Numbered from the stretch's first letter, positions 25,395-33,962 are shown. The stretch is DNA of 64,000 nucleotides from Desulfobacter sp. (GCA_028768545.1 CP054838.1:511501-575500); one strand, 5' to 3'. Translations and numbers: made by a program. Notes: generated by a model not told the origin, from the letters alone.

Positions 25395-26326
25395 ATCTTA
25401 TGGCCCCAGGAAAATACTTTTTGCTTCCAAGGGGGCTGGTCTTCCACCTTTTCAAGGATCTTGTGGTAGACCTTTTCACAGACCCTGGGCACAGCCTGGA
25501 TCACATGGGGTTTTTTCTCTTTCACATCCCTTGCAAAGAGCAGAATGCTTTCGGCATAGGAGGCGGTCCCCCCGACGTACATGCCGAAAAAATGGTCGGT
25601 GAGCCTGCCGAAGACGTGGGAAAGGGGCAGAAAAGGCACCACCTGGTCCGTATCAAAACAATAGGTCGGCTTAACAGAGGCAAGGCTTTTAAGTATGGCC
25701 ATGATATTTTTATGGGAGATCATCACCCCCTTGGGCCGGGCCGTGGTGCCCGAGGTATAGACAATGGTGGCAAGATCTTGGGGCTCCACCTCCCGTGCAA
25801 GGCGTTCAAAACTATCCTTGTCTTTTAAGTGGAGTTGTTCACCCAGGGCGGCAAATTCCTCATACCCCACCACAATATCCTCGGCATCCGCGGGAACCCT
25901 GCCCTCAATTAAGATGATTTTTTTGAGTTCAGGCAGATCTTTGAGGCAGGCCAGCACCTTTTCCATCTGGTCGGAATCTTCCACAAACACAGCCTTGGCC
26001 CCTGAATTTTCAAGGATATACCCCACCTCTTCTGCGAGCAGGGTGGTGTACACCGGCACCACTGCCCCGCCAATGCCAAGGGTGCCAAGGGTGCCAAGAT
26101 CGGCATAGAGCCATTCCAGACGGTTTTCACTCAAGATAGAAACCCGGTCCCCCTTTTCTACCCCAACCGATCTCAACGCAAGGCCCGCCTCTCTTGCCGC
26201 ATCATAGTATTGGGCCCAGGAGGCGGATTCCCAGGCCCCGTTTAGCTTTTTTTCAACAGCAATCCTGTCCTGGTATTTGTCTGTCCTTTTTTTAAAGACC
26301 TCATTAATTGTTTTTTCCATATGCAT

Positions 26327-26685
26327 GCATCCTCAAATGGGGCTAATCCGAATTTTTCATAACCTGAAGGTCAAAAACTGACAATTTAAACAAACTGGCT
26401 ACTAATTTCTTTAAATACAACGCCTTATAATTACTTGCCAAATTAATTCCAAGGGTAAAAATTGTCACTCTTCGGGCGAACCGATTTCACCTCATCTGCG
26501 GCGTTGCAGCCCGTTCGCAGTAACGTCACTGCGGCTTCACGGCCTGGCGCCTTACAGCTTAAGCAAAATCGATTCGTGAAATATTCGGGCTGCGATTAAT
26601 ATCCAAATTGAGCCGATACTGCTTCACGAGTCGAATTCAGCGGGCCGCAGAAGACTAAGCCTGCAGCCTTGGAGTTTAGATAAAA
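26327..26685. repeat. Intergenic region with two copies of the dispersed motif in inverted orientation
   Basis: No gene. Left part 26341-26385 (ggctaatccgaatttttcat, then aacctgaaggtc...actgac) is a diverged copy of the element at 7710. An inverted copy gtgaaatattcggg lies at 26576-26589. The roughly 190 bp between them are unrelated to the 7710 element, so this looks like an expanded or interrupted member of the same repeat family. It separates two CoA-catabolic transcription blocks. Confidence 0.5.
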
Positions 26686-27849
26686 TCAGACCACAAATGC
26701 GGATATGATCTCCTTCATGATCTCGGTGGTGCCCCCGCCAATGGAGAGAATCCGGTTGTCCCGGTACAGCCTTTCCACCAGGTATTCCCGGCAAAACCCG
26801 TATCCCCCGAAAATCTGGACCGCGTCATAGGTGACCTTGTCGCTGACCTGGCAGGCAAAATTCTTGGCCATGGACACCTCTTTGAGCTGGTCAATGCCCG
26901 CACCGATTTTAGCGGCCACCCGATAGGTGAATTCCGTGCTGGCCTCCAGCAAGGTGGCCATGTCCACAAGCTTGTGCCGGGTGACCTGAAAGCCGTTAAT
27001 GGATTTGCCGAATGCCTTGCGCTCCTTGGCATAGGCCACGGATTCCTCCAGGGCCATCCGGGATGTCATATTGGCAATCACGGCAATGGCCAGCCGCTCC
27101 TTTTGAAAATTGCCCATGATGGCGGCAAACCCCTGATTTTCCCTGCCGATCAAATTGGCTTTCGGCACCCGGCAGTTGTCCAGAAAAATTTCAGCCGTAT
27201 CAGAACACCACCACCCGGTTTTTTTAATCTTCTGTGAGACGGAATACCCCGGGGTATCAGATTCAATGACCAACAGGCTGATACCCGAAGCCCCGTCATC
27301 CCCGGTGCGCACGGCGCAGGTGAGCTGATCCGCCCGAATTCCGCTGGTGATAAAGGTCTTGGACCCGTTGACAATATAGTCGTCCCCGTCCGGAACAGCC
27401 GTGGTCCCAAGATTGGCCACATCGGATCCGCCTCCGGGCTCGGTGATCCCCAGGGCGGCGATCCGCTCGCCTGCCAGCACGGGCACGACAAATTTTTCCT
27501 TTTGGGCCGGGGTGCCCAATGCCACAATGGGGGGCAGGGCAATGTTCAAAGAGCCGATCCCTGATGTGAATCCCCCTGAACCTGACCGCATCAGCTCCTC
27601 TGATACCGCCACCATGTAAAAAATATCCCCGGGGGTTCCCCCCAGCTCCTCGGGAAACCCCATGCCCAGGATCCCGAGATCCCCGGCCTTTTTATACAAT
27701 TTTCTGGGGAACTCCCCCGCCTCTTCCCAGTCGTTGATAAAGGGTGTCACCTCTTTTTTAATAAACTCCCTGACGGCCTTGCGGACCTGGTCATGGGATT
27801 TTGAAAAATACGGCTGAACCTGAGTACTTGTCTTGAACCCGTCTGACAT
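26686..27849 (-). CDS. Acyl-CoA dehydrogenase (387 aa)
   Basis: FAD-dependent alpha,beta-desaturase of acyl-CoA; electrons go to ETF. Family signatures are ALGITEPGGGSDVANL, NGSKTFITSGIRAD and the C-terminal QIFGGYGFCREYLVERLYRD, RILSIGGGTTEIMKEII. The canonical catalytic Glu of E-G-T-S is Gly here (GGGTTEI), a variant common in a bacterial subgroup that must use a Glu elsewhere. The start ATG is preceded by AGGAGAGACCC. It follows the DUF35-MaoC gene by 49 bp in the same direction and would supply the enoyl-CoA for the hydratases of the island. Confidence 0.92.
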   Translation of the reverse strand: MSDGFKTSTQVQPYFSKSHDQVRKAVREFIKKEVTPFINDWEEAGEFPRKLYKKAGDLGILGMGFPEELGGTPGDIFYMVAVSEELMRSGSGGFTSGIGSLNIALPPIVALGTPAQKEKFVVPVLAGERIAALGITEPGGGSDVANLGTTAVPDGDDYIVNGSKTFITSGIRADQLTCAVRTGDDGASGISLLVIESDTPGYSVSQKIKKTGWWCSDTAEIFLDNCRVPKANLIGRENQGFAAIMGNFQKERLAIAVIANMTSRMALEESVAYAKERKAFGKSINGFQVTRHKLVDMATLLEASTEFTYRVAAKIGAGIDQLKEVSMAKNFACQVSDKVTYDAVQIFGGYGFCREYLVERLYRDNRILSIGGGTTEIMKEIISAFVV

Positions 27850-27898
27850 GGGTCTCTCCTTTTAGAATTCCTGGATCATTAACCCTAACCCGCAAAGT

Positions 27899-28792
27899 TT
27901 ACTGGGCCGGCGGCGGAATGACCAGGGCCTGGCCCGTGGCCACAACCTCCATCTTCTGGTTGGTAAAGGTCAGTCCCATTTTCACCCATTGGCGCTCGTC
28001 AAGTTTTTCAATCACCTCGCCTGTGGCCGTGATCGTATCCCCGAAATAGGTGGGGGCCTTGAACCGGGTGGTAATCTCAAGGGCAATGGTGCCAAGGCCT
28101 GGCAGCTTCATGCCCAGCACCGGGGCAATCAAACACTGGGGAAGGGCGCCGTGGGCAATCCTTGTCCCCATGGGGGTGGTTTTTGCAAATTCCTCGTTTA
28201 AATGCATAGGGTTAAAATCCCCTGAGATGCCGGCAAAAAGGTAGACATCGGTCTCGGAAATGGTCTTGGTAAACGAGGCGAACATCCCGATTTCCAGTTG
28301 ATCATAGGGGTATCCCAGCTCAAACTTGGGCCCTTGATCGATTGGCCTGAAATGGTCGATATCCATGATCGTGCCCGTGGTCTTTTTGGCAAACATAGCT
28401 TCCACACGCAGCCCTTTTTTCATCTGGGACAAAGGCATACCTTTGACAATATGGGCAAAAGAGGTGTCTGCCCCGTCCAATTTAATCAGAGCGGTGATAT
28501 AGGGCGGTTTGACAGGCTGGTGGGGTTCTTCGTACCGAACTATGGTAAATCCCTCCACCACCCCTGTATTGGACAATTCCACCCAGTTTTCAGAAATATC
28601 TTCAAAACAAACCTCACAGCTGGACCTGGGCGGCACAAACACCTTGTCGCAAGTATTGCATTTGAGCCCCATGATCTTTTTGTCATCCCGGATGGAAATG
28701 ATGAACCGGGAGCTGGTGCGCCCGGCAAAATACTGATAGGGCAGGGCCAGTTTTCCGTCAATGGTAAAGCAGTCTTCTGTGGTTGTTGTCAT
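27899..28792 (-). CDS. DUF35-MaoC fusion protein (cassette 2)
   Basis: 297 aa from ATG 28792 (GGGGGAAAG before it). Residues 1-150: zinc ribbon LKCNTCDKVFVPPRSSCEVC plus OB fold, closely similar to the stand-alone DUF35 of cassette 1 up to IMDIDHFRPID. Residues about 155-297: hot-dog MaoC hydratase with FAGISGDFNPMHLNEEFAK (the D-x4-H dyad) and IAHGALPQCLIAP. The pairing of MaoC and DUF35 on one chain next to a Cys-less thiolase mirrors steroid side-chain ChsH2-Ltp2, where the hydratase product goes straight to a retro-aldolase. Domain order is opposite to ChsH2 as I recall it (MaoC first there). Confidence 0.88.
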   Translation of the reverse strand: MTTTTEDCFTIDGKLALPYQYFAGRTSSRFIISIRDDKKIMGLKCNTCDKVFVPPRSSCEVCFEDISENWVELSNTGVVEGFTIVRYEEPHQPVKPPYITALIKLDGADTSFAHIVKGMPLSQMKKGLRVEAMFAKKTTGTIMDIDHFRPIDQGPKFELGYPYDQLEIGMFASFTKTISETDVYLFAGISGDFNPMHLNEEFAKTTPMGTRIAHGALPQCLIAPVLGMKLPGLGTIALEITTRFKAPTYFGDTITATGEVIEKLDERQWVKMGLTFTNQKMEVVATGQALVIPPPAQ

Positions 28793-28805
28793 GGTCTTTC
28801 CCCCA

Positions 28806-29627
28806 TCAGTCATCAATGATTTCAAAATATTTGATATCCGTTACCGTGCCCACCCGGACATCGTTCCACACCGGTCTGACCCTCACCCCTCTTTTGGCCC
28901 TGGGAATATCTTCAGCCTTGAGCTCATGCCACATGGTCTCGTGATCGCGGCAGCCGTCCAAAAGAAAATGGCAGGAGCAATAGGGGTTTTCCCGGGTTTC
29001 CCCGGTCAAAGGATCCGGGCTGGCATAATAGGCCACATCCGGGGTTGAAATAATCCCTTCAGGCCCGATCTCAACAAATTCCTCGCAGGAGACCACGCAC
29101 TCGGCACAGACCTCCCTAGGCGGAATCTGGAGCCTGTTGCAGGAGGGACACTTGTTTGCCAGGATCTTCTTCTCTTTAAGGGCATTGAGAAACCGGCCCA
29201 TGACAGGTCCTGTGGAAAAGGTCTGGGGAATGGAAAACACCTGTTTGAGCACCAAAAGCTCTTCCCCATCTTCCTGTGCCCCCGGAGGGCTGTATTTTTG
29301 AAAAAACCGGGCAGCTTTGGTCAAAATGTCCAGGTCGCCTTCCACCTTAAGCTTGCCCGAGGAAAAGGCCGTCATCCCGTCCAGCTTGCCCAGGGTAATG
29401 TCGATCCAGTCCGTATCGGCACAGGTGGTGGTGACATGGGGATCCACAATCCCCTCAACCACCCTTACTTCGCCGTTGTTCACGCAGACCGTCCACTTGC
29501 CCCCGTTCTCTCCTGTAATAACATATCCGAAATTGGCGCTTATCCCTGCAACCCCCTCGGGAATGACCCGATCTTCCATGGTGGCAAAAATATCAGCAAC
29601 CCGATTGTCCCTTGTTTCTTCACTCAT
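28806..29627 (-). CDS. SCP2 sterol-carrier domain fused to DUF35 (cassette 2)
   Basis: 273 aa, paralogue of 19980-20819. SCP2-type part (NFGYVITGENGGKWTVCVNN, SSGKLKVEGDLDILTKAARF), then zinc ribbon NKCPSCNRLQIPPREVCAEC and the OB fold ending FEIIDD. The stop is 13 bp before the DUF35-MaoC start, so the two are co-transcribed. Probably the acyl-CoA-binding partner of the thiolase-fold subunits. Confidence 0.87.
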   Translation of the reverse strand: MSEETRDNRVADIFATMEDRVIPEGVAGISANFGYVITGENGGKWTVCVNNGEVRVVEGIVDPHVTTTCADTDWIDITLGKLDGMTAFSSGKLKVEGDLDILTKAARFFQKYSPPGAQEDGEELLVLKQVFSIPQTFSTGPVMGRFLNALKEKKILANKCPSCNRLQIPPREVCAECVVSCEEFVEIGPEGIISTPDVAYYASPDPLTGETRENPYCSCHFLLDGCRDHETMWHELKAEDIPRAKRGVRVRPVWNDVRVGTVTDIKYFEIIDD

Positions 29628-29697
29628 AAATTCTCTCCTGTCTGTAAATGGACCTGGAATCTTTTATTGGTGTACACGTTTCAGGTTGAATCCTCAG

Positions 29698-29711
29698 CCC
29701 GGCTATTTCAC
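29698..29711 (+). repeat. Dispersed CCCGNATATTTCAY motif
   Basis: Reads CCCGGCTATTTCAC in the 130-bp gap between the SCP2-DUF35 and thiolase A genes of cassette 2; the only feature seen in that gap. Confidence 0.5.
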
Positions 29712-29757
29712 GCCTTAAGCCCGATCTTCAGCCCGGCCAGTTCTCGGCATCTCCTGG

Positions 29758-30951
29758 TTAAAGCCTGGGAGCGTCTTTGGTCAGCAGAACCAGCACCGTC
29801 CACATGGTGCCGCCAAACCCCGAAGCCAATGCCGTGTTCACCTCTTTGGCCACCTGGTGTTCCTTGGCCCTGCCCATGATCTGCATGGCCGCCTCAGCCA
29901 CCCTGACCATGGCCGTGGCCCCGATGGGATTGGAGGCAATCACCCCGCCGGAAGGGTTGACGGGAAACTCCCCGTCAATGGCAATCTCTCCGTTTTCAAC
30001 CATTTTCAGGTGCTCGTCCCCTTCTAAAAGGAGAAACTCCCTGAGCCAGTCCAGGCCCCACCATGAAAAAGGGTCATACATCTCCATCATGTCGATCTCT
30101 TGTCTCGGATCTTTGATGCCATTTCTGTTGAACAGCTTTTCTGCGTCCACTCTATGGGTCATGGTCACGGGGGCATCACCGAAAATCGCAAAATTTTCCT
30201 CCCGGTGAACGGTGACATGATCCTTGATCCAGGCGGGCTGGTCGCAGTGTTCAAGGGCTTTTTTTTCCGAGGCAAAAATCATGACACAGGCCCCGTCGCT
30301 CTGGGAGCACATGTGGATGAGCCTCAGTTCACCCACAAGCGCCGGAGAGTTTGCAGCCATATCATCGGCCTGGTCAAATTCAAGGCCCAGCCTGCGGTGG
30401 GCTTTTTCATTTTTCATGGCATGCTTGTCCATGGTGATCCGATATTTCATGGAGGCTTTTTTGGCCCGTTCCTCGCCAAACTCCTCAATGATCTGGGTGG
30501 CGGTCATCCCGGTCAAGGCGCCTGTCTGGAGTTTCCGGGTCCACAAGGGATCTGCCATGTTGGTGATCCCGCCCGTGGTATGGCCCTCCTGGAGTTTTTC
30601 AAATCCAATGGCCATGACCACATCGTGAAGGCCCGAAGCCACCAGGGAATCCACCGCACAGACCAAAGTAGCCCCGGTGGTGCCGCCGGTGGTGACCCTG
30701 AGGCTTTCCCTGCCCAGGGTTCCTGTGCCCAGGGTGTGCCAGAGGTCGGGCTGGTGGACCATTTCAAAAAGCTCCATATTGCCGTGGACCACGCAGTCAA
30801 TGTCCGCCATGGTCATGCCGGCATCGTCCAGGGCCTCAACCACGGCCTCGTGGATCATTTCCGGCTGGTTCACCTCTTCCCTGTGGCTGGAGTAAACCGA
30901 CTGCCCCACCCCGATAATGCCTACGTTTCTATTTTTTTTAATCTCTTTCAT
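29758..30951 (-). CDS. Thiolase-fold protein A (SCP-x type, cassette 2)
   Basis: 397 aa, close paralogue of 20830-22017; long stretches such as VVHGNMELFEMVHQPDLW are identical. The nucleophile region again lacks Cys (TTGGTTGA, about 87-94) and the C-terminal motif is NPSGGVIASNPIGATAMV. The same combination of changes in both cassettes argues for a conserved non-thiolase or altered chemistry rather than decay. Three bp separate it from the upstream B subunit gene. Confidence 0.87.
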   Translation of the reverse strand: MKEIKKNRNVGIIGVGQSVYSSHREEVNQPEMIHEAVVEALDDAGMTMADIDCVVHGNMELFEMVHQPDLWHTLGTGTLGRESLRVTTGGTTGATLVCAVDSLVASGLHDVVMAIGFEKLQEGHTTGGITNMADPLWTRKLQTGALTGMTATQIIEEFGEERAKKASMKYRITMDKHAMKNEKAHRRLGLEFDQADDMAANSPALVGELRLIHMCSQSDGACVMIFASEKKALEHCDQPAWIKDHVTVHREENFAIFGDAPVTMTHRVDAEKLFNRNGIKDPRQEIDMMEMYDPFSWWGLDWLREFLLLEGDEHLKMVENGEIAIDGEFPVNPSGGVIASNPIGATAMVRVAEAAMQIMGRAKEHQVAKEVNTALASGFGGTMWTVLVLLTKDAPRL

Positions 30952-30954
30952 CGT

Positions 30955-32103
30955 CTAATCCCTTTCAAGTGTTACCACGGAATGAAATTGGCCGGCTGGT
31001 CCCATAACCCCATGGGCAAGGGCGGTTCTCGGATCATCTGCCTGGATATCCCCTGCCTTGCCCATGAGCTGGAGGGCGGCATCCGCAGCTCTGACAAATC
31101 CGCCGAGCATCAGGGGGTTGCCCGCCAGCATACCGCCGGAAAGATTGACCTGGGCCTTTTCCCAGCCCCTTTGTTCCACCCAGCGGGCGCCGGCACCTCG
31201 ATCACAAAGACCGAGTCCCTCCATCCACATGGGCAGTTGAAAGGCGTATTGGTCGCAGAGTTCCACCAGATCAAATGCAGACCCGGGATCTGTGATCCCG
31301 GCCCGTTTATAGGCCCTTTGGGCTGCGGCCTTAAGGGCGGCATTGGCGGTCAGATCCCGGTCCCCCAGAAAAAAGGAATCCATGGAGTTGCCCACCCCTG
31401 TAATCCATACCGGGGTATCGCAAAATTCATGCACCCTCTCTTCTGCGGCCAGGATCATGCCCACGGCACCGTCGGACACGGGATAGGCATGAAGTTTTCT
31501 AATGGGGTCAGCCAGAAAATCTGATCCCATGACCTCTTGTTTTGTGACCGGTGCAACTTCAGGCTGGTTTGGATTTTTAGCGGCCATCTCTCTGGCCCTG
31601 ACCACAATATCAGCCAGATGGTCATCGGTCAGCCCAGTCTTTTCCCCGTATGCCTGGGCCTGAAGCCCGGCTGCCACACAGAAATCCAGACCCACCGGCC
31701 GGGTGAAGTAAGGATCAAAGGCCATATGGGTGACCATGTTCCGGCTTTGACCCTGGGATTCCTTGCAATGGCCCAAAAGCAGGACCACATCCTCCTGGCC
31801 GGACTGGATGGCGGCAAGGCCGTAATAAAGGGCCTGGATCCCTTCCTGGGCGATTTTTTCCTCGCACCCGAAATGACCGCCCAGAACATCGGTGAGCCCG
31901 TTGTCTGAAATGGTTCTGGCATCAAAAATATCGTCTGAACAGGAAATACTCATCCCGATTCCCTTTTCATCGTCAAAATCCACACCGGTCTGGGAGCGAA
32001 GATCGTCCAGGACCTCAACTACCATATTCTGAAACCGCTGCTCCCAGTTGTTCCGCTGGAACGGGGTTTGGGCAACCGCACAAATACCGACTCTTCTAGT
32101 CAT
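30955..32103 (-). CDS. Thiolase-fold protein B (cassette 2)
   Basis: 382 aa, paralogue of 22028-23173 (shared FDARTISD, CKESQ, NLSGGMLAGNPLMLGG). The nucleophile region reads EEKIAQEGIQAL without Cys. Its ATG follows AAGGAGGTAAG, the best ribosome binding site of the operon. Together with protein A, the SCP2-DUF35 and the DUF35-MaoC proteins it forms a four-gene cassette repeated, with one domain rearranged, 8 kb away. Confidence 0.86.
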   Translation of the reverse strand: MTRRVGICAVAQTPFQRNNWEQRFQNMVVEVLDDLRSQTGVDFDDEKGIGMSISCSDDIFDARTISDNGLTDVLGGHFGCEEKIAQEGIQALYYGLAAIQSGQEDVVLLLGHCKESQGQSRNMVTHMAFDPYFTRPVGLDFCVAAGLQAQAYGEKTGLTDDHLADIVVRAREMAAKNPNQPEVAPVTKQEVMGSDFLADPIRKLHAYPVSDGAVGMILAAEERVHEFCDTPVWITGVGNSMDSFFLGDRDLTANAALKAAAQRAYKRAGITDPGSAFDLVELCDQYAFQLPMWMEGLGLCDRGAGARWVEQRGWEKAQVNLSGGMLAGNPLMLGGFVRAADAALQLMGKAGDIQADDPRTALAHGVMGPAGQFHSVVTLERD

Positions 32104-32189
32104 TACACTTACCTCCTTAAGGTCTTCTCAAAACAATGGTTCAACTCTTTTCACAGGCCGAGTTGTTCAGGAAAAACAAATTGGGTCAG

Positions 32190-32203
32190 CCCGCATATTT
32201 CAT
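32190..32203 (+). repeat. Dispersed CCCGNATATTTCAY motif
   Basis: Reads CCCGCATATTTCAT, a perfect consensus match, just beyond the extended stop of the PHP gene. Confidence 0.6.
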
Positions 32204-32206
32204 GAA

Positions 32207-32794
32207 TCACGTCTGCCTGAAATCGGGTTGCCCCATTGGCTTGTTCCGGATATAGCAATTCCAGAAATCCCCGGCTTTTATGGCCTTGAGTATCTTATCC
32301 CGGTCCCTGGGGGCATCCATCTCTATCCAGGCCCGGCCGCATCATAGACGGTTGTGAGAATCATCCGTGGCCACCTTGGGAAAGGGAAGCTGATCGGTTT
32401 CATACTCAGGAAAACGAAACCCCTTGGATGTGACTTCCACGGCATCTATGGGATGGGTTTGGACCAGCCCCGTGATCCGTTCAATCACCCGGCCCAGGGG
32501 CAGGTCCAGTTCCGAAGGATGGTTGAAAATATTCAGGGTTTCTTTGGGGCCGCTGATCTGGTTGATGTGGACATACCCCTTGTCAAACACGGTTTTTTCA
32601 ACACCGCAAAAAACGATCATGTCGGTTTTAACGGCAGCCACATCTTTGTAACACTCTTTTTTCATGAGAAAATCATGGTCGGTCAGGGCGATAAAATCAA
32701 ATCCCAGCCGCTCGTATACCCGAATGGCCTGGACAATGGTCAGCTCCCCGTCCGAACAGGTGGTATGGATATGCAGGCCGCCTTTTAAATGCAC
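32207..32794 (-). CDS. PHP-domain phosphoesterase with an in-frame UGA
   Basis: From GTG 32794 the frame reads a PHP metal-hydrolase domain: HLKGGLHIHTTCSDGELT (H-x-H), ALTDHDF, FNHPSE, and ATDDSHNRL. A TGA at 32342-32344 follows, and the same frame continues with CGRAWIEMDAPRDRDKILKA to a TGA at 32207. The continuation is the normal C-terminal end of PHP proteins (G-R-x-W-I ... I-L-x-A-I-K-x-G-D-F), so the full protein would be 195 residues with UGA at codon 151. A stem-loop starts 5 bases after the UGA. Either a nonsense mutation or selenocysteine is possible; the UGA is followed directly by Cys. It lies 52 bp downstream of the BKACE gene. Confidence 0.75.
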
Positions 32795-32846
32795 GGCCTG
32801 GACCCCATACCTGGATCTGCAGAATCTAAATTAAGGAAAAAAAAGA

Positions 32847-33704
32847 TCATTTACCAATGCCCATGATCTCACGGGCCTGGTCAGGCGTGGCCACGGGCCG
32901 TCCTAAAAGACCTGCCACCTTGGCCGCACATTCCACCAGTTCATAGTTGCCCTTGGCCAATTCACCGTCAGGCATGCGCACATTGTCCTCAAGCCCCACC
33001 CGCATATGGCCGCCGAGCATGCAAGACTGCATGATGCAGGGAAATTCTGCCGTGCCCACCCCGCAGGTGGTAAAATTACAATTGTCCGGCAGGGCATGGT
33101 AAAGGGCCATAAAGGCATCGGGCCTGAACGCCTGGCCCCCGGCCACGCCCCAGACAAAGTTAAAATTCATGGGGTTGGAAAAAATCCCCTGCCGGCCAAT
33201 GAGAAGGGTATTGTCCAGCCCGCCCATGTCGTAAATTTCAATTTCAGGGGTGACATTATTTTCCGCCATGGCCTTGCCGAAATCCTGGAGCATGGTAAAG
33301 GTATTTTCAAACACATAGTCCACCAGGATCTGCCTGCTCTTGCGGTCCAGCAGCCCGAAATTCATGGTATTGGTGTTTAAGGAAGCCATTTCCGGCCGGA
33401 TCTCTATAATCTGGGTGATCCGCTGTTCAGCCGTCTTGCCCATGCCCACGGCAGAGCTTAAATTGACGATGAGTTCCGGGGTCCTCTCCTTGATGGCGTC
33501 ATGGGTTTCTTTGATCAAGGCCACCTCATGGGTGGGCATCCCGTCTTCCTGCCGGGCATGGACATGGACCATGGCAGCCCCGGCCTCGTAGCACTTGGCC
33601 GCTTCTTGAGCAAATTCTTCCGGTGTATACGGCACTGCAGGATTATTGTTCTTAAAGGTGCCGGCACCTGAGAGGGCCGCGGTAATGATTACGTTTTCAG
33701 CCAT
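32847..33704 (-). CDS. Beta-keto acid cleavage enzyme (BKACE/DUF849)
   Basis: 285 aa TIM-barrel zinc enzyme that condenses a beta-keto acid with acetyl-CoA and splits it into acetoacetate and a new acyl-CoA; the lysine-fermentation enzyme Kce is the prototype. Visible motifs are VIITAALSGAGT, the zinc ligands H47-V-H49 in AAMVHVHARQEDG, EIYDMGGL, and HMRVGLEDN near the C-terminus (Glu metal ligand). AAGGAGAGAACCC precedes the ATG. As first gene of the leftward operon it fits a C-C bond-cleaving step in the same pathway as the thiolase-like proteins; the substrate cannot be read from sequence. Confidence 0.9.
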   Translation of the reverse strand: MAENVIITAALSGAGTFKNNNPAVPYTPEEFAQEAAKCYEAGAAMVHVHARQEDGMPTHEVALIKETHDAIKERTPELIVNLSSAVGMGKTAEQRITQIIEIRPEMASLNTNTMNFGLLDRKSRQILVDYVFENTFTMLQDFGKAMAENNVTPEIEIYDMGGLDNTLLIGRQGIFSNPMNFNFVWGVAGGQAFRPDAFMALYHALPDNCNFTTCGVGTAEFPCIMQSCMLGGHMRVGLEDNVRMPDGELAKGNYELVECAAKVAGLLGRPVATPDQAREIMGIGK

Positions 33705-33868
33705 GGGTTCTCTCCTTGTCTTAAATTTACAATGCTTATGCGTTCTTTACGTTTTGATCTGATGACAAACTTAAAAGCAACATTCATGCCAGGAACAGCT
33801 TGATGAATTTTATTCTTTAATTTTAAGTATTTATACAAAAGCCGTAAAAAAACAGTCACCGAACAAGA

Positions 33869-33884
33869 TATCAATATATTGATA
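33869..33884. promoter_or_regulatory. Perfect palindrome TATCAATATATTGATA, candidate operator
   Basis: 16-bp perfect inverted repeat near the middle of the divergent intergenic region, the size and symmetry typical of TetR/MarR/GntR-type sites. No regulator gene is adjacent in the window. Confidence 0.5.
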
Positions 33885-33942
33885 ATTCACAGCATTCTGT
33901 GGTGAAACACCCAAAGGCATCCATCTCCTGGATTTGCCCAAA

Positions 33943-33962
33943 CCCGGCCTAGTCGGGCCGGG
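33943..33962 (+). other. GC-rich hairpin in the leader of the acyl-CoA dehydrogenase
   Basis: CCCGGCC (33943-33949) and GGCCGGG (33956-33962) around a 6-base loop, about 100 bp before the ATG at 34062. There is no T-run, so it is not a standard terminator; it could be an RNA leader structure. Confidence 0.4.

Larger units (their letters stand above)
23186..26320 (-). pseudogene. Long-chain acyl-CoA synthetase, broken by frameshifts and an IS
   Basis: AMP-forming acyl-CoA ligase that would activate a fatty or aromatic acid to its CoA thioester. The pieces in order are: N-terminal domain from 26320 (MEKTINEVFKKRTDKYQDR), P-loop IVYTSGTTARPKGV and VIQAVPRVCEKV; a frame change within a perfect palindrome at 25356-25394; LKYKLAYVLVFKKLAEALGG, VVEGYGMTE and NVFEGY up to an IS4-type insertion (23723-25035); then EEKTKEAFNEEGYLCSGDIG and KKDLIITSGGKNI; a second frame change in a run of ten G (C on the coding strand) at 23563-23572; and VIGERRKYLTAMFNLNPD to the stop at 23186. 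Three independent lesions make it non-functional unless the homopolymer is variable. Confidence 0.9.

Noticed and set aside
30100..31524. Long plus-strand open frame of over 470 codons
   Set aside because: It lies antisense to the two thiolase-fold genes, in which family motifs are clear; an antisense shadow in GC-rich coding DNA.
33689..33874. Small minus-strand frame upstream of BKACE
   Set aside because: No family, no binding site, and it overlaps the promoter region.
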